A DNA stretch of 45,166 nt, taken from assembly GCF_021245725.1 (NCBI RefSeq), contig NZ_JAJGSX010000056.1, forward strand, positions 1-45,166, given 5' to 3'. Of the stretch, positions 1 to 7,963 are shown one piece after another. Made by a program: the position numbers and the translations under genes. The notes beneath the pieces were generated by a model. That model was not told the origin of the DNA, did not search any database, and saw only the letters and a list, made by a program, of their open reading frames with translations. The stretch comes from Pseudonocardia sp. TRM90224 (GTDB taxonomy: Bacteria; Actinomycetota; Actinomycetes; Mycobacteriales; Pseudonocardiaceae). Every line of letters begins with the position of its first letter. Within the stretch, counting starts at the first letter, position 1.

Positions 1-62
1 GCCCGCTGTCGGGCCAGCTCGACAGCACGCTGACGGAACTCCGGAGGATGAGGAGCAGGCAC
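1..62 (-). CDS. IS3-family transposase OrfA, N-terminal fragment (runs off the window)
   Basis: A minus-strand frame is open to the left edge. From a GTG at 62 it reads about 20 residues ending in PPEFRQRAVELARQR. This resembles the start of IS3-family OrfA helix-turn-helix proteins, which bind the element ends. An AAGGA lies 7 bases upstream of the GTG. The frame stays open further upstream, so a GTG at 92 is also possible. Only the N-terminus is visible, so the family call rests on a short motif; the rest of the transposase, if intact, lies outside the window. Confidence 0.5.
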   Translation of the reverse strand, partial: MPAPHPPEFRQRAVELARQR

Positions 63-337
63 GAGGACATCCTTGCTGGTGGCCGAGGCCACCTCAGACG
101 AGGTGTCCGTGCTCAGGGGGGAAGCCCAAAGCTCCGCCCACGGGCGGCCGTGTGGTATCCCCAGAGAGGTCGACGGGATGGCACGACCCAACCATCCCGG
201 AGATCTGCCCGCCCGGCGAGGGCGCACTTAAAAACCGCGACCACCAAGACCAACAAGACCACTGCCGCGAGACCACCCGCCACGAACCCACCCAACGAGC
301 TACGTCGAGAACCCACCTCCACCCACTCAAACGCGCC
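63..337. other. Gene-poor spacer between transposase fragment and repeat array
   Basis: No convincing gene was found. The part next to the transposase start (about 63-120) probably contains its promoter and the element's terminal inverted repeat, but the partner end is outside the window, so the boundary cannot be fixed. A minus-strand frame at 113-322 encodes one hydrophobic stretch in a 69-residue peptide; it is not supported by any other signal. Confidence 0.4.
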
Positions 338-541
338 ACTCGCGCGCCGAAACGTGGGACTCGCGCGCCGAGACGTGGGACTCGCCGCGCCGAAGGTGTC
401 GACTCACCGTGCTGAAAGCGTCGACTCACCGTGCCCCAGGTGTCGACTCACCGTGCTGAAAGCGTCGACTCACCGTGCCGGAAGTGACGACTCACCCGTC
501 CACCCCGACTCGCGCGCAGCCCGGCCCCGACTCGCGCACGG
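338..541. repeat. Degenerate tandem array, period about 22 bp (ACTCRCC/ACTCGCG units)
   Basis: Units begin with ACTC at 338, 359, 380, 402, 424, 446, 468, 490, 508 and 530, giving spacings of 21, 21, 22, 22, 22, 22, 22, 18 and 22 bases. The units at 424 and 468 are identical; others alternate between a GTCGACTCACCGTG type and a CGCGCCGAAACGTGGG type. The array enters the 3' end of the FAD/NAD(P)-binding gene, whose stop codon lies at 492-494. No unique spacers are present, so it is not a CRISPR. Confidence 0.8.
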
Positions 542-1823
542 CCGCGCGGGCGACGTGCTCGGCCACCGCCGCGGCCACGGTCGTGGCCTGCTCTCGGATC
601 TCCGGGAAGGCGGTTGTCTCCCACAGGTTCCCTTTGCGCATCGCGCCGAGCGTCCACAGCGGGGCCGCGGTGGGCAGGAGGCGGCCGTCGGCGGCGGTGT
701 CGAGGCCCAGGCCGCAGGGTCCGCGCCTGGCGAGCCCGGCGTCGAACATCGAGCGCAGCAGCGGGTCGTGCACCGCGCTCAGGTCGGTCGCGGTGCCGGT
801 GCACCCGATCACGGCGCCCACCGCGATCCGTTGGCCGCCCGAGAGCACGACGCGCAGGTCCGCGGACGCGTCGAGCACCTCGCCCGCGTACAGCCGCAGC
901 CGGCCCGCGGCGCGCATCCGGTACAGCCGCGCGGCGGTCGCCGGGGCCATCCGGTGGCGGCGCACCTCCCAGTGCCGCAGGTCCTCGCGCAGGAAGCGGG
1001 CCCGGTCGGCCGTCGAGAGCCCCTGCCACAGCTGCGCCGTGACCGGACGAAGACCGTCCACGGCGGCCCGCCAGTCGCGGCCGGCCCGCAATCGCTGCAG
1101 GTAGAGCCGCCGCAGTGAGTCGAGGTCCGCGGGTAGGACGGCCGGCAGCGACTGCCGCGCCGACGCCACTGGCACATGCACCCGCGGCAGCAGCCCGCTG
1201 CGCGACACGGCGTGCACGGTCCGGCCGGGCCGGTCCAGAGTGATGGCGACGTCCGCCATGGTCAGCCCGGTGCCGACGAGCAGCACGTCGCCGGCCTCCG
1301 GGACGGCGCTCAACGCCCCGGGCGCCCACGGGTTCGCGACGAACCGCGGGTGCTTCCGCACAGCCACCGGAGCCCACCCGCTGTCGAGCGGATAGGCGCC
1401 GAAAGCGAACACAGCCGCGTCGAACGCCATCGTGGAGCCGTCGGAGAGCAGGAGCCGGCGGGCCTCGACGCCGACCGCCCGGGACCGGACCCGGCGCACC
1501 CCGATGGCACCACCCAGGACCTCTCCCAGGTACATGCCGAAGTCCCCGCGCGGCAGGAACTCCCCGGCCCCCACGATCCGTCCGAAATGCCGCGACGCCC
1601 AGCCCACGAAGTGGTCGGGATCGGCCGGATGCGCGCTCATCCGCCCCGCCGGTGTGTTGAGCAGGTGCGCCGGATCGCCGGTCGCATAGGCCACCCCGCG
1701 ACCGGCGTCGGCGCACGGGTCCACCAGCACCACCTCGGCACCCGTCGCGGCCTCGGCCAGCCGCACCGTCACCAGGGCGCCGGCCGCACCGGCCCCCACG
1801 ATCACGATCCGGGCGCTGCTCAT
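492..1823 (-). CDS. FAD/NAD(P)-binding protein (NAD_binding_9 type)
   Basis: 443 residues. The N-terminus has a Rossmann dinucleotide motif, VIVGAGAAGA, at about residues 6-15. A GRGVAYATGDPAHLLNTPAG segment near residues 42-61 is characteristic of actinobacterial FAD-NAD(P)-binding proteins that resemble flavin monooxygenases. A second nucleotide-binding region (LLVGTGLTMADVA) lies near the middle. The ATG at 1823 overlaps the end of the LysR gene by 4 bases, so the two are translationally coupled at the end of the sulfate-activation operon. The last residues (about RESGPGCARVGVDG) are encoded by units of the 22-bp array, so the C-terminus looks replaced or extended by repeat DNA. The substrate is unknown; a redox role linked to sulfur metabolism is only suggested by position. 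Confidence 0.85.
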   Translation of the reverse strand: MSSARIVIVGAGAAGALVTVRLAEAATGAEVVLVDPCADAGRGVAYATGDPAHLLNTPAGRMSAHPADPDHFVGWASRHFGRIVGAGEFLPRGDFGMYLGEVLGGAIGVRRVRSRAVGVEARRLLLSDGSTMAFDAAVFAFGAYPLDSGWAPVAVRKHPRFVANPWAPGALSAVPEAGDVLLVGTGLTMADVAITLDRPGRTVHAVSRSGLLPRVHVPVASARQSLPAVLPADLDSLRRLYLQRLRAGRDWRAAVDGLRPVTAQLWQGLSTADRARFLREDLRHWEVRRHRMAPATAARLYRMRAAGRLRLYAGEVLDASADLRVVLSGGQRIAVGAVIGCTGTATDLSAVHDPLLRSMFDAGLARRGPCGLGLDTAADGRLLPTAAPLWTLGAMRKGNLWETTAFPEIREQATTVAAAVAEHVARAAVRESGPGCARVGVDG

Positions 1824-2692
1824 TCGACGAACGGATAGCCGCGCAGCGCGCTCTGCAGCGTTCGCCTGGCCACCCGGACGATCTGCGGGCTCGAGACCCC
1901 CGGCGACACGGCCATGATCACCGGCAGCGGCCCGGGCGGCGGCGGCAGCTCACGCTCGGTCTTCGGCAGACCCCAGAGCTCGTCGCCGTTCGCCACCAGG
2001 CACGACACCCCCAGCCCGGCCTTCGTGGCGGCCCGCAGGCCGATCAGCTCGGAGCCCTCGTAGCCGACCCGCCACGGCACGGCGGAGGCGTCGAACACGT
2101 CCAGGATCCGGCCGCGCAGCGTGTTCGGCTCGGTGAAGAGGGTCAGCGGGAGGACGCTGCCGTCGGAGTGCGCCGGCTGCCCGAACCAGTCCATCTTGAT
2201 CCGGCCGAGCTCGATGCTCGTCGCCGTCGACGCGGACGGCCGTGACTGCAGCAGGAGCCCCAGGTCGAGCCGGCGGGAGACGAGCTGGCTCTCCAACGAC
2301 TCGCTCGGCCCCGTCCGGACGCTCACCTGCGCGTTCGGCATCGCGTTCGCCAGCAGACCGAGGATCTCCGGCAACGCCTCGGCGAGCTGGTCGCCCACCC
2401 CGAGGGAGAACCGGACCGTCCCGGACGGCGGCAGGAACCGGCCGACCGCCTCGTCGTTGAGCGCGACGATCCGCCTGGCGTACCCGAGCAGCTCGTTGCC
2501 CTGCTGGCTCAGCTGGAGATCACGCCCCGTCGACAGGAAGATGGGCGCCTTCACCAGCGTGCTGAGCTGGCGGATCTGCTGGCTCACAGCGGGCTGGGTG
2601 ACGTGCAGCGCCTCCGCCGCCCGCCGAAAGCCGCCCAGGTCGACGACGGTCACCAGCGCTCGGAGCCGGTTGATCTGCAGATCGTGGAACAT
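1820..2692 (-). CDS. LysR-family transcriptional regulator
   Basis: 290 residues from the ATG at 2692; the frame continues upstream into cysNC but only as an antisense-like composition, and LysR proteins start with this type of sequence (MFHDLQINRLRALVTVVDLG). The winged helix-turn-helix is at about residues 5-64 (FRRAAEALHVTQPAVSQQIR), followed by a periplasmic-binding-like effector domain. It lies 13 bases downstream of cysNC and overlaps the next gene by 4 bases, so it is carried inside the operon rather than divergent from it, which is unusual for LysR genes. Control of sulfate activation in the manner of CysB or Cbl is an inference from position; the ligand is not known. Confidence 0.88.
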   Translation of the reverse strand: MFHDLQINRLRALVTVVDLGGFRRAAEALHVTQPAVSQQIRQLSTLVKAPIFLSTGRDLQLSQQGNELLGYARRIVALNDEAVGRFLPPSGTVRFSLGVGDQLAEALPEILGLLANAMPNAQVSVRTGPSESLESQLVSRRLDLGLLLQSRPSASTATSIELGRIKMDWFGQPAHSDGSVLPLTLFTEPNTLRGRILDVFDASAVPWRVGYEGSELIGLRAATKAGLGVSCLVANGDELWGLPKTERELPPPPGPLPVIMAVSPGVSSPQIVRVARRTLQSALRGYPFVE

Positions 2693-2705
2693 GGTGCACC
2701 TGCCG

Positions 2706-4532
2706 TCATCGGTCGAGTCGCGCGAGTACGGCGGAGGCGAGGGCCGCCGGGTCCCCGTCGGAGGGCCGCAGCACGAGATCCGGGTCGAGCGGTGCCTCGT
2801 AGGCGTCGTCGATGCCGGTGAAGCCGCGGATGGCCCCGGCGCGGGCGCGGGCGTAGAGGCCCTTGGGGTCGCGCGACTCGCACACCGCCAGCGGGGTGTC
2901 CAGGAAGATCTCGACGAAGTCGATGCCCGCCGCGGCGTGCGCGGCCCGGACCGCGTCGCGATCCTGCCGGTACGGGCTGACCAGCGACACGATCGCCACT
3001 GCGCCGGAGTCCGCGAAGAGCTTCGCGACCGCACCGGTGCGTCGCACGTTCTCGGCCCGGTCGGCCCGGCCGAAGCCGAGGTCGGAGTTCAGGTCGTGGC
3101 GCAGGTTGTCGCCGTCGAGCAGGTAGGCGGGCCGGCCGGCCGCGACGAGCCGTCGTTCCAGCTCGGCCGCCACACTCGACTTGCCGGCGCCGGAGAGCCC
3201 GGTGATCCAGACGGTGCAGCCCCGGGTCGCCCGCTGATCGCGGCTGACGGCCGGTGCGTGCCACACGACGTCGGCCGGCTGCTGCGCAGCGGGGCCGATG
3301 ATCATGCCAGCGCCGACGGTGTTGTTGGTGACCTCGTCGACGAGCACGAAGCTCCCGGTGCCCCGGTTGCGTTTGTACGGGTCGTAGTGCAGCGGTTCCT
3401 GCGTGCGCAGCCGGATCCGCCCGATCTCGTTGAACGTCAGCGAGCCCGCGGACTCGTCGCGGTGCAGCGTGTTGACGTCCAGGCGGTAGTTGAGGTGCTC
3501 GACCGAGGTCCGCACCAGCTGCGACGTGTGCTTCACCAGGTAGGTGGCGCCCGGGGTGAGCGTCGAGCGGTCGCTCAGCCAGCAGACCGTCGCGTCGAGG
3601 TCCTGCCCGACGTGCGGCCGGTTGTTCGGGCGGCAGATCAGGTCGCCGCGGCCGACGTCGATGTGGTCGTCCAGCTCGACGGTGACCGTCTGCGGGGGGA
3701 ACGCGTCCTGCACGGGCACCCCGCCGGGACCCCAGATCCTGGCGATCCTCGACGTGCAGCCGGAGGGCAGCACCGCGACCTCGTCACCCGGCCTGAGGAC
3801 CCCGCCGGCCATCGTGCCCGCGTAGCCCCGGAAGTCCTGGTGCGGCCGCACGACGTACTGCACCGGGAGCCGGGCGTCGACCAGGTTCTGGTCGGAGCCG
3901 ACGTGCACCTCCTCCAGGTGGTGCAGCAGCGACGAGCCCTCGTACCAGGCGCTTTCGGCGCTGCGGCCGACCACGTTGTCGCCGTGGAGCGCGGAGATCG
4001 GGATGAACGAGAGGTCCTGCACGTCCAGCTTCAAGGAGAAGCGGCGGAACTCCTCGCGGACCTCGTCGAACCGCTCCTTCGACCAGTCGACGAGATCCAT
4101 CTTGTTGACGCAGACCACGAGGTGCGGGATGCCGAGCAGGCTCGCGATGAAAGCGTGCCGGCGCGACTGCTCCAGCACACCCTTGCGCGCGTCGATCAGG
4201 ATCAGCGCGAGGTCGGCGGTGGAGGCGCCGGTGACCATGTTCCGCGTGTACTGCACGTGGCCCGGGGTGTCGGCGATGATGAACGTCCGGCGCGGCGTGG
4301 CGAAGTAGCGGTACGCGACGTCGATGGTGATGCCCTGCTCGCGCTCCATGCGCAGGCCATCGGTCAGCAGCGCCAGGTTCGGCGCCGCCTCACCGCGCTC
4401 GCTGCTGGCGCGCTCGAGGGCGGCCAGCTGATCGGTGAAGATCGTCTTCGTGTCGTACATCAGGCGCCCGATCAGGGTCGACTTGCCGTCGTCGACGCTG
4501 CCGGCCGTGGCGATGCGCAGTAGTGGCCCCAT
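2706..4532 (-). CDS. cysNC: Fused sulfate adenylyltransferase subunit 1 / adenylylsulfate kinase (CysNC)
   Basis: 608 residues in the cytoplasm. The N-terminal half is the CysN GTPase, which drives ATP sulfurylase: P-loop GSVDDGKST at residues 11-19, then DTPGH and NKMDLVDW (the G3 and G4 motifs), and EF-Tu-like beta-barrel domains. The last 170 residues or so are APS kinase (CysC), with P-loop GLSGAGKSS and the LDGDNLRHDL segment; it phosphorylates APS to PAPS. The start was set at the ATG at 4532, which overlaps the cysD stop in a TGATG arrangement. With CysD this makes a complete sulfate-to-PAPS activation enzyme. No PAPS or sulfite reductase and no sulfotransferase is visible nearby, so the fate of the PAPS cannot be read from this window. 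Confidence 0.95.
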   Translation of the reverse strand: MGPLLRIATAGSVDDGKSTLIGRLMYDTKTIFTDQLAALERASSERGEAAPNLALLTDGLRMEREQGITIDVAYRYFATPRRTFIIADTPGHVQYTRNMVTGASTADLALILIDARKGVLEQSRRHAFIASLLGIPHLVVCVNKMDLVDWSKERFDEVREEFRRFSLKLDVQDLSFIPISALHGDNVVGRSAESAWYEGSSLLHHLEEVHVGSDQNLVDARLPVQYVVRPHQDFRGYAGTMAGGVLRPGDEVAVLPSGCTSRIARIWGPGGVPVQDAFPPQTVTVELDDHIDVGRGDLICRPNNRPHVGQDLDATVCWLSDRSTLTPGATYLVKHTSQLVRTSVEHLNYRLDVNTLHRDESAGSLTFNEIGRIRLRTQEPLHYDPYKRNRGTGSFVLVDEVTNNTVGAGMIIGPAAQQPADVVWHAPAVSRDQRATRGCTVWITGLSGAGKSSVAAELERRLVAAGRPAYLLDGDNLRHDLNSDLGFGRADRAENVRRTGAVAKLFADSGAVAIVSLVSPYRQDRDAVRAAHAAAGIDFVEIFLDTPLAVCESRDPKGLYARARAGAIRGFTGIDDAYEAPLDPDLVLRPSDGDPAALASAVLARLDR

Positions 4533-5443
4533 CAGAAGTACCCCTCCTTCTTGCGGTCCTCCATGCCGGCTTCGGAGATCCGATCGTCGGCGCGGGTGGC
4601 GCCGCGTTCGGTGACCCGGGTGGCGGCGATCTCGTCGACCACCTCGTCCGGGGTCCTGGCGTCGGACTCGACGCAACCGGTGCACGTCGCATCGCCGACC
4701 GTGCGGAACCGCACGCGCATCTGCACCGGTTCCTCGTGCTCCGAGAGCGTCAGGAACCGGGTGTTCGCCAGGAGCATCCCGTCGCGCGCCACCACGGACC
4801 GCCGGTGCGCGTAGTAGATCGACGGCAGCTCGATGGCCTCGTCGCGGATGTAGCGCCAGATGTCGAGCTCGGTCCAGTTCGACAGCGGGAACACGCGGAT
4901 GTGCTCGCCCTTGCGGTGCCGCCCGTTGTAGAGGTTCCACAGTTCCGGCCGCTGGTTGCGGGGGTCCCACCGGCCGTACTCGTCGCGGAAGCTGAACACC
5001 CGCTCCTTCGCGCGGGCCTTCTCCTCGTCGCGGCGGGCACCGCCGAACACCGCACCGAAACCGTGGTCCGCGATACCGCGCAGGAGCGCGGCGGTCTGCA
5101 GCCTGTTGCGGCTCGCGCCGACCCCGGACTCCTCGACGACACGACCGCTGTCGATGTCGTCCTGCACGCTGCTGACGACCAGCCGGACGCCGAGCCGGTC
5201 GACCACCGCATCGCGGTACTCGATGACCTCGTCGAAGTTGTGGCCGGTGTCGATGTGCATCACCGGGAACGGCAACGGGGCCGGCCAGAACGCCTTCAGC
5301 GCGAGGTTGAGCATCACCACCGAGTCCTTGCCGCCGGAGAACAGCAGCACGGGCCGCGGTGACGTCGCGACAACCTCCCGGAAGATGTGCACCGCTTCGG
5401 CTTCGAGCGCCTGGAGATGCGTGAGCTCATACGTGGTCGACAC
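4532..5443 (-). CDS. cysD: Sulfate adenylyltransferase subunit 2 (CysD)
   Basis: 303 residues, the usual CysD length. This is the catalytic PP-loop ATP pyrophosphatase that makes adenylyl sulfate from ATP and sulfate. The PP-loop SGGKDS lies at about residues 36-41, followed by the MHIDTGHNF segment. The C-terminus ends in the EGYF tail seen in CysD proteins. The TGA overlaps the ATG of cysNC by one base, so the two subunits are translationally coupled. The start MSTTYELTHLQALEAEAVHI matches the family; it overlaps the upstream small gene by 17 bases. Confidence 0.96.
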   Translation of the reverse strand: MSTTYELTHLQALEAEAVHIFREVVATSPRPVLLFSGGKDSVVMLNLALKAFWPAPLPFPVMHIDTGHNFDEVIEYRDAVVDRLGVRLVVSSVQDDIDSGRVVEESGVGASRNRLQTAALLRGIADHGFGAVFGGARRDEEKARAKERVFSFRDEYGRWDPRNQRPELWNLYNGRHRKGEHIRVFPLSNWTELDIWRYIRDEAIELPSIYYAHRRSVVARDGMLLANTRFLTLSEHEEPVQMRVRFRTVGDATCTGCVESDARTPDEVVDEIAATRVTERGATRADDRISEAGMEDRKKEGYF

Positions 5444-5864
5444 GGAGGAACGTCCTCTCTGCGGGAACCAGACCTTCTGCGGCCGGCCGGGTGCAGGACC
5501 TTCCGGCGATTTCCTGGATCGCGATCCCGAACTCCTCGGCGCGGCCGTGTGCGGCGAGCCAGCCGAGGTTCATGTCGAGGAACACGGCCATGTTCTCCAC
5601 GACGAGCTCACCGGGGCTGATCTCGCCGCGTTCGCAGAAGACGAGCGCGCACCACGACGAAAGAACTCCGATGATGCGCGTGCACGTCAGCATCGCCTCG
5701 TTGTCCGCCTGGACGGACAGGCGTGCCTCGCAGTCGCGGTACAGAGCCGGCAGCGAGAGCAGATCGAGGGTCACGGTCTGCAGGCAACGCCCGCACCAGG
5801 AGAGCTGACCGTCGACATCGTGCGGACAGAGCTGTCTGTCACGCGTATCGCTGGCAATACCCAC
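5427..5864 (-). CDS. Conserved-looking hypothetical protein with Cys motif
   Basis: 145 residues from a GTG at 5864, chosen because GGAGG sits 4 bases upstream; a TTG at 5924 in the same frame would add 20 residues. The N-terminus contains LCPHD followed by WCGRCL, a C/H plus CxxC arrangement that could hold zinc. The remainder is helical and hydrophobic in places (RIIGVLSSWCALVFC), and ends in a conserved-looking acidic segment. I do not recognise the family. Its end overlaps cysD by 17 bases on the same strand, so it is probably the first gene of the sulfate-activation operon. The composition is that of a real protein, not an antisense shadow. Confidence 0.6.
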   Translation of the reverse strand: MGIASDTRDRQLCPHDVDGQLSWCGRCLQTVTLDLLSLPALYRDCEARLSVQADNEAMLTCTRIIGVLSSWCALVFCERGEISPGELVVENMAVFLDMNLGWLAAHGRAEEFGIAIQEIAGRSCTRPAAEGLVPAERTFLRVDHV

Positions 5865-6135
5865 CAGTCCTCCCCGGGTCGGTCGGATCGATGGTGGGCC
5901 GACGCCGTGGACGGGTGGTCGCAACCGACTCGACGCACTCCGTTAGTTGCACAGGTGCTTCCTGCGCGAATGGCCCAACGCCGTACACCGTTCGCGTGCA
6001 GGTGAGGCCCGCACCACGGCGCACGTGAACAATTCATGCTCGCATTGCTCATCGACGCCCTGTCCGCGCCGACCGCTCGATCCGATACTGGATTCCAGCC
6101 GTAATCGACGCATGCAGGTTCAGGACGGAGTTGTG

Positions 6136-6378
6136 ATGCAGGAGGTTTGTTTCTGCGGCCGGGTGGGCCCTGTCACCGACAGATCTCCGCAGATCGTGGA
6201 GTCCGAGCGCGCTCTGGTGTGCCCCGACTGCGGGAACGTCGAACTGATGCGTTGGTGGAATCCCGAGCACCTGCGCGAGCAGATCTGGTGCGAGGCCGTG
6301 AACAAGGCACTCCGGCAGACCGCCGACAATCCGATTCCGGAGGTGCCCCCGATCCCGATGCAGCCGGCGGATCGCTGA
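6136..6378 (+). CDS. Small zinc-ribbon-like protein
   Basis: 80 residues. The ATG at 6136 was preferred because GGAG lies 5 bases upstream; the frame also holds an ATG at 6112. It carries CFC near the N-terminus and CPDC about 25 residues later, a spacing compatible with one zinc ribbon, then a Trp-rich helix (MRWWNPEHLREQIWCEAVNKA, shown here only to position it) and a proline-rich tail. No known family was recognised. It is divergent from the Cys-motif gene that heads the cysD operon, with about 270 bases between the starts, and is followed by the fucosidase gene after about 110 bases. Confidence 0.6.
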   Translation: MQEVCFCGRVGPVTDRSPQIVESERALVCPDCGNVELMRWWNPEHLREQIWCEAVNKALRQTADNPIPEVPPIPMQPADR

Positions 6379-6486
6379 ACATCGACGGGCTAACCATCTG
6401 AACATGCCGTCACGCCCTCGGCGAAGGCGGCGCGGGGCCATACGATCGGGCAAACCGGCCTCGCGCCGGCCTCACCTGTTCCTACT

Positions 6487-7902
6487 GTGGGAGTTCTGTT
6501 GCCCGAGGACGCTTCTGCGACCGCACCCCCGACCCCGTTCGGACCTGTACCGACTGCGCCTCAGCTGCGCTGGCACGCGCTGGAGACGACCGCCTTCGTC
6601 CATTTCACGACGAACACGTTCACCGGGTGCGAATGGGGGTACGGCGACGAAGAGCCCGAGATCTTCGAGCCGACGGAGTTCGACGCCGACGAGACCGTGC
6701 GCGAACTCGCCGCTGCCGACATGAAGGGGATCATCCTCACCGCCAAGCACCACGACGGTTTCTGCCTCTGGCCGACGGCGACCACCGAACATTCCGTGAA
6801 GAACAGCCCGTGGCGGGCCGGCGGTGGTGACGTCGTCGCAGAATTCGCGGCCGCCTGCAAGCGGCACGACGTCCAGTTCGGCATTTACCTCTCGCCGTGG
6901 GACCGCAACAACCCCGACTACGGTCGGCCGGAGTACTTGGAGATCTACCGCACCCAGCTCCGCGAGCTGCTCACCGGCTACGGACCCCTGTTCGAGGTGT
7001 GGTGCGACGGCGCGAACGGCGGCGACGGGCACTACGGCGGCGCGAACGAGCAGCGCCACGTCGACGTGACCACCTACTACGGATGGCCGACCAACTGGGA
7101 GCTCGTCCGCTCGCTCCAGCCGGAGGCCGTCATCTTCAGCGATGTCGGCCCGGATGTCCGTTGGGTGGGGAACGAGGACGGGATCGCCGGCGAGACGTGC
7201 TGGGCGACCTACTGCCCCGTCGGGCTGGAGGGCCGTGAGCCGGCTCCCGGCGCGATCGACATCGCGGTGGCGCCCGTCGGGCAACGCGGAGCCGACAGGT
7301 GGATGCCTGCGGAATGCGACGTCTCCATCCGCCCGGGTTGGTTCTGGCACGAGCACGAGTCGCCGATGGGTCCCGAAAAGCTCATGGACGTGTATTTCAG
7401 TTCGGTGGGACGCGGGGCCGTGCTGTTGCTCGGGCTGCCACCGGGCCCTGATGGGCGGCTCGATCCCCGCGACGTGGACGTGCTGCGGACCTTCACCGCG
7501 CAGCGTCGCGCGTTGTTCGAGACGGACCTCGCTGCGGACGCGATGATCAGCGCCTCCGACTGCCGCGGACCGGGGTTCGCGCCCGGCCACCTCGTCGACG
7601 GCGACCCCAAGACGTACTGGGCCACCGCCGACGACGTCCACGAGCCGCATCTCGCGATCGAGTTCGGCCGACCGACCGTCGTCTCCGTGGTCCGCCTGCG
7701 TGAGGCGGTCCACCTGGGCCAGCGCGTCGACCGCGTCGCCCTGGACGCCTGGGCGGACGGGGCCTGGACCGAGACGGCGGCTGCCACGTCGATCGGCATG
7801 TCCCGCCTCATCCGCCTCACCACGCCGATCGAGACGACGGCCTTGAGGTTGCGGATCACCGCGGCCGCCGGTCCCGCCCTCAGCGAGCTGGCGGTCTACT
7901 GA
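6487..7902 (+). CDS. GH29 alpha-L-fucosidase
   Basis: 471 residues from a GTG at 6487. A TTG at 6499 has a better-spaced GGGAG and may be the true start. It shows the GH29 TIM-barrel signatures: KHHDGFCLW at about residues 87-95 and VWCDG at 171-175, where Asp174 matches the catalytic nucleophile of the W-x-D-G motif. The C-terminal part after about residue 340 resembles a discoidin-like (F5/8 type C) beta-sandwich that could bind carbohydrate. No signal peptide is visible, so it probably acts in the cytoplasm on imported fucosides. It is convergent with the sugar ABC transporter, with 61 bases between the two, and the pair probably works together: import, then hydrolysis of fucosylated oligosaccharides. 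The exact substrate cannot be read from sequence. Confidence 0.9.
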   Translation: MGVLLPEDASATAPPTPFGPVPTAPQLRWHALETTAFVHFTTNTFTGCEWGYGDEEPEIFEPTEFDADETVRELAAADMKGIILTAKHHDGFCLWPTATTEHSVKNSPWRAGGGDVVAEFAAACKRHDVQFGIYLSPWDRNNPDYGRPEYLEIYRTQLRELLTGYGPLFEVWCDGANGGDGHYGGANEQRHVDVTTYYGWPTNWELVRSLQPEAVIFSDVGPDVRWVGNEDGIAGETCWATYCPVGLEGREPAPGAIDIAVAPVGQRGADRWMPAECDVSIRPGWFWHEHESPMGPEKLMDVYFSSVGRGAVLLLGLPPGPDGRLDPRDVDVLRTFTAQRRALFETDLAADAMISASDCRGPGFAPGHLVDGDPKTYWATADDVHEPHLAIEFGRPTVVSVVRLREAVHLGQRVDRVALDAWADGAWTETAAATSIGMSRLIRLTTPIETTALRLRITAAAGPALSELAVY

Positions 7903-7963
7903 CGCACCGCGGCGGCGCCGAAGGCCGGCAAGGCCCTCGACGCCGCCGCGGTCCGGCAGGCCG

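Noticed and set aside
113..322. Small minus-strand frame with one hydrophobic segment
   Set aside because: No ribosome site, no recognisable family, and the ends are low-complexity translation of the spacer.
338..541. CRISPR array
   Set aside because: Units are contiguous and degenerate, with no unique spacers and no cas genes.
2121..4523. Long open frame antisense to cysNC
   Set aside because: Arg/Pro/Ala/Val-rich composition is typical of antisense frames in high-GC DNA; the opposite strand carries clear GTPase and kinase motifs.
5865..6135. Riboswitch or S-box-like leader upstream of the sulfur operon
   Set aside because: No conserved core or terminator-antiterminator pair was seen in this stretch.
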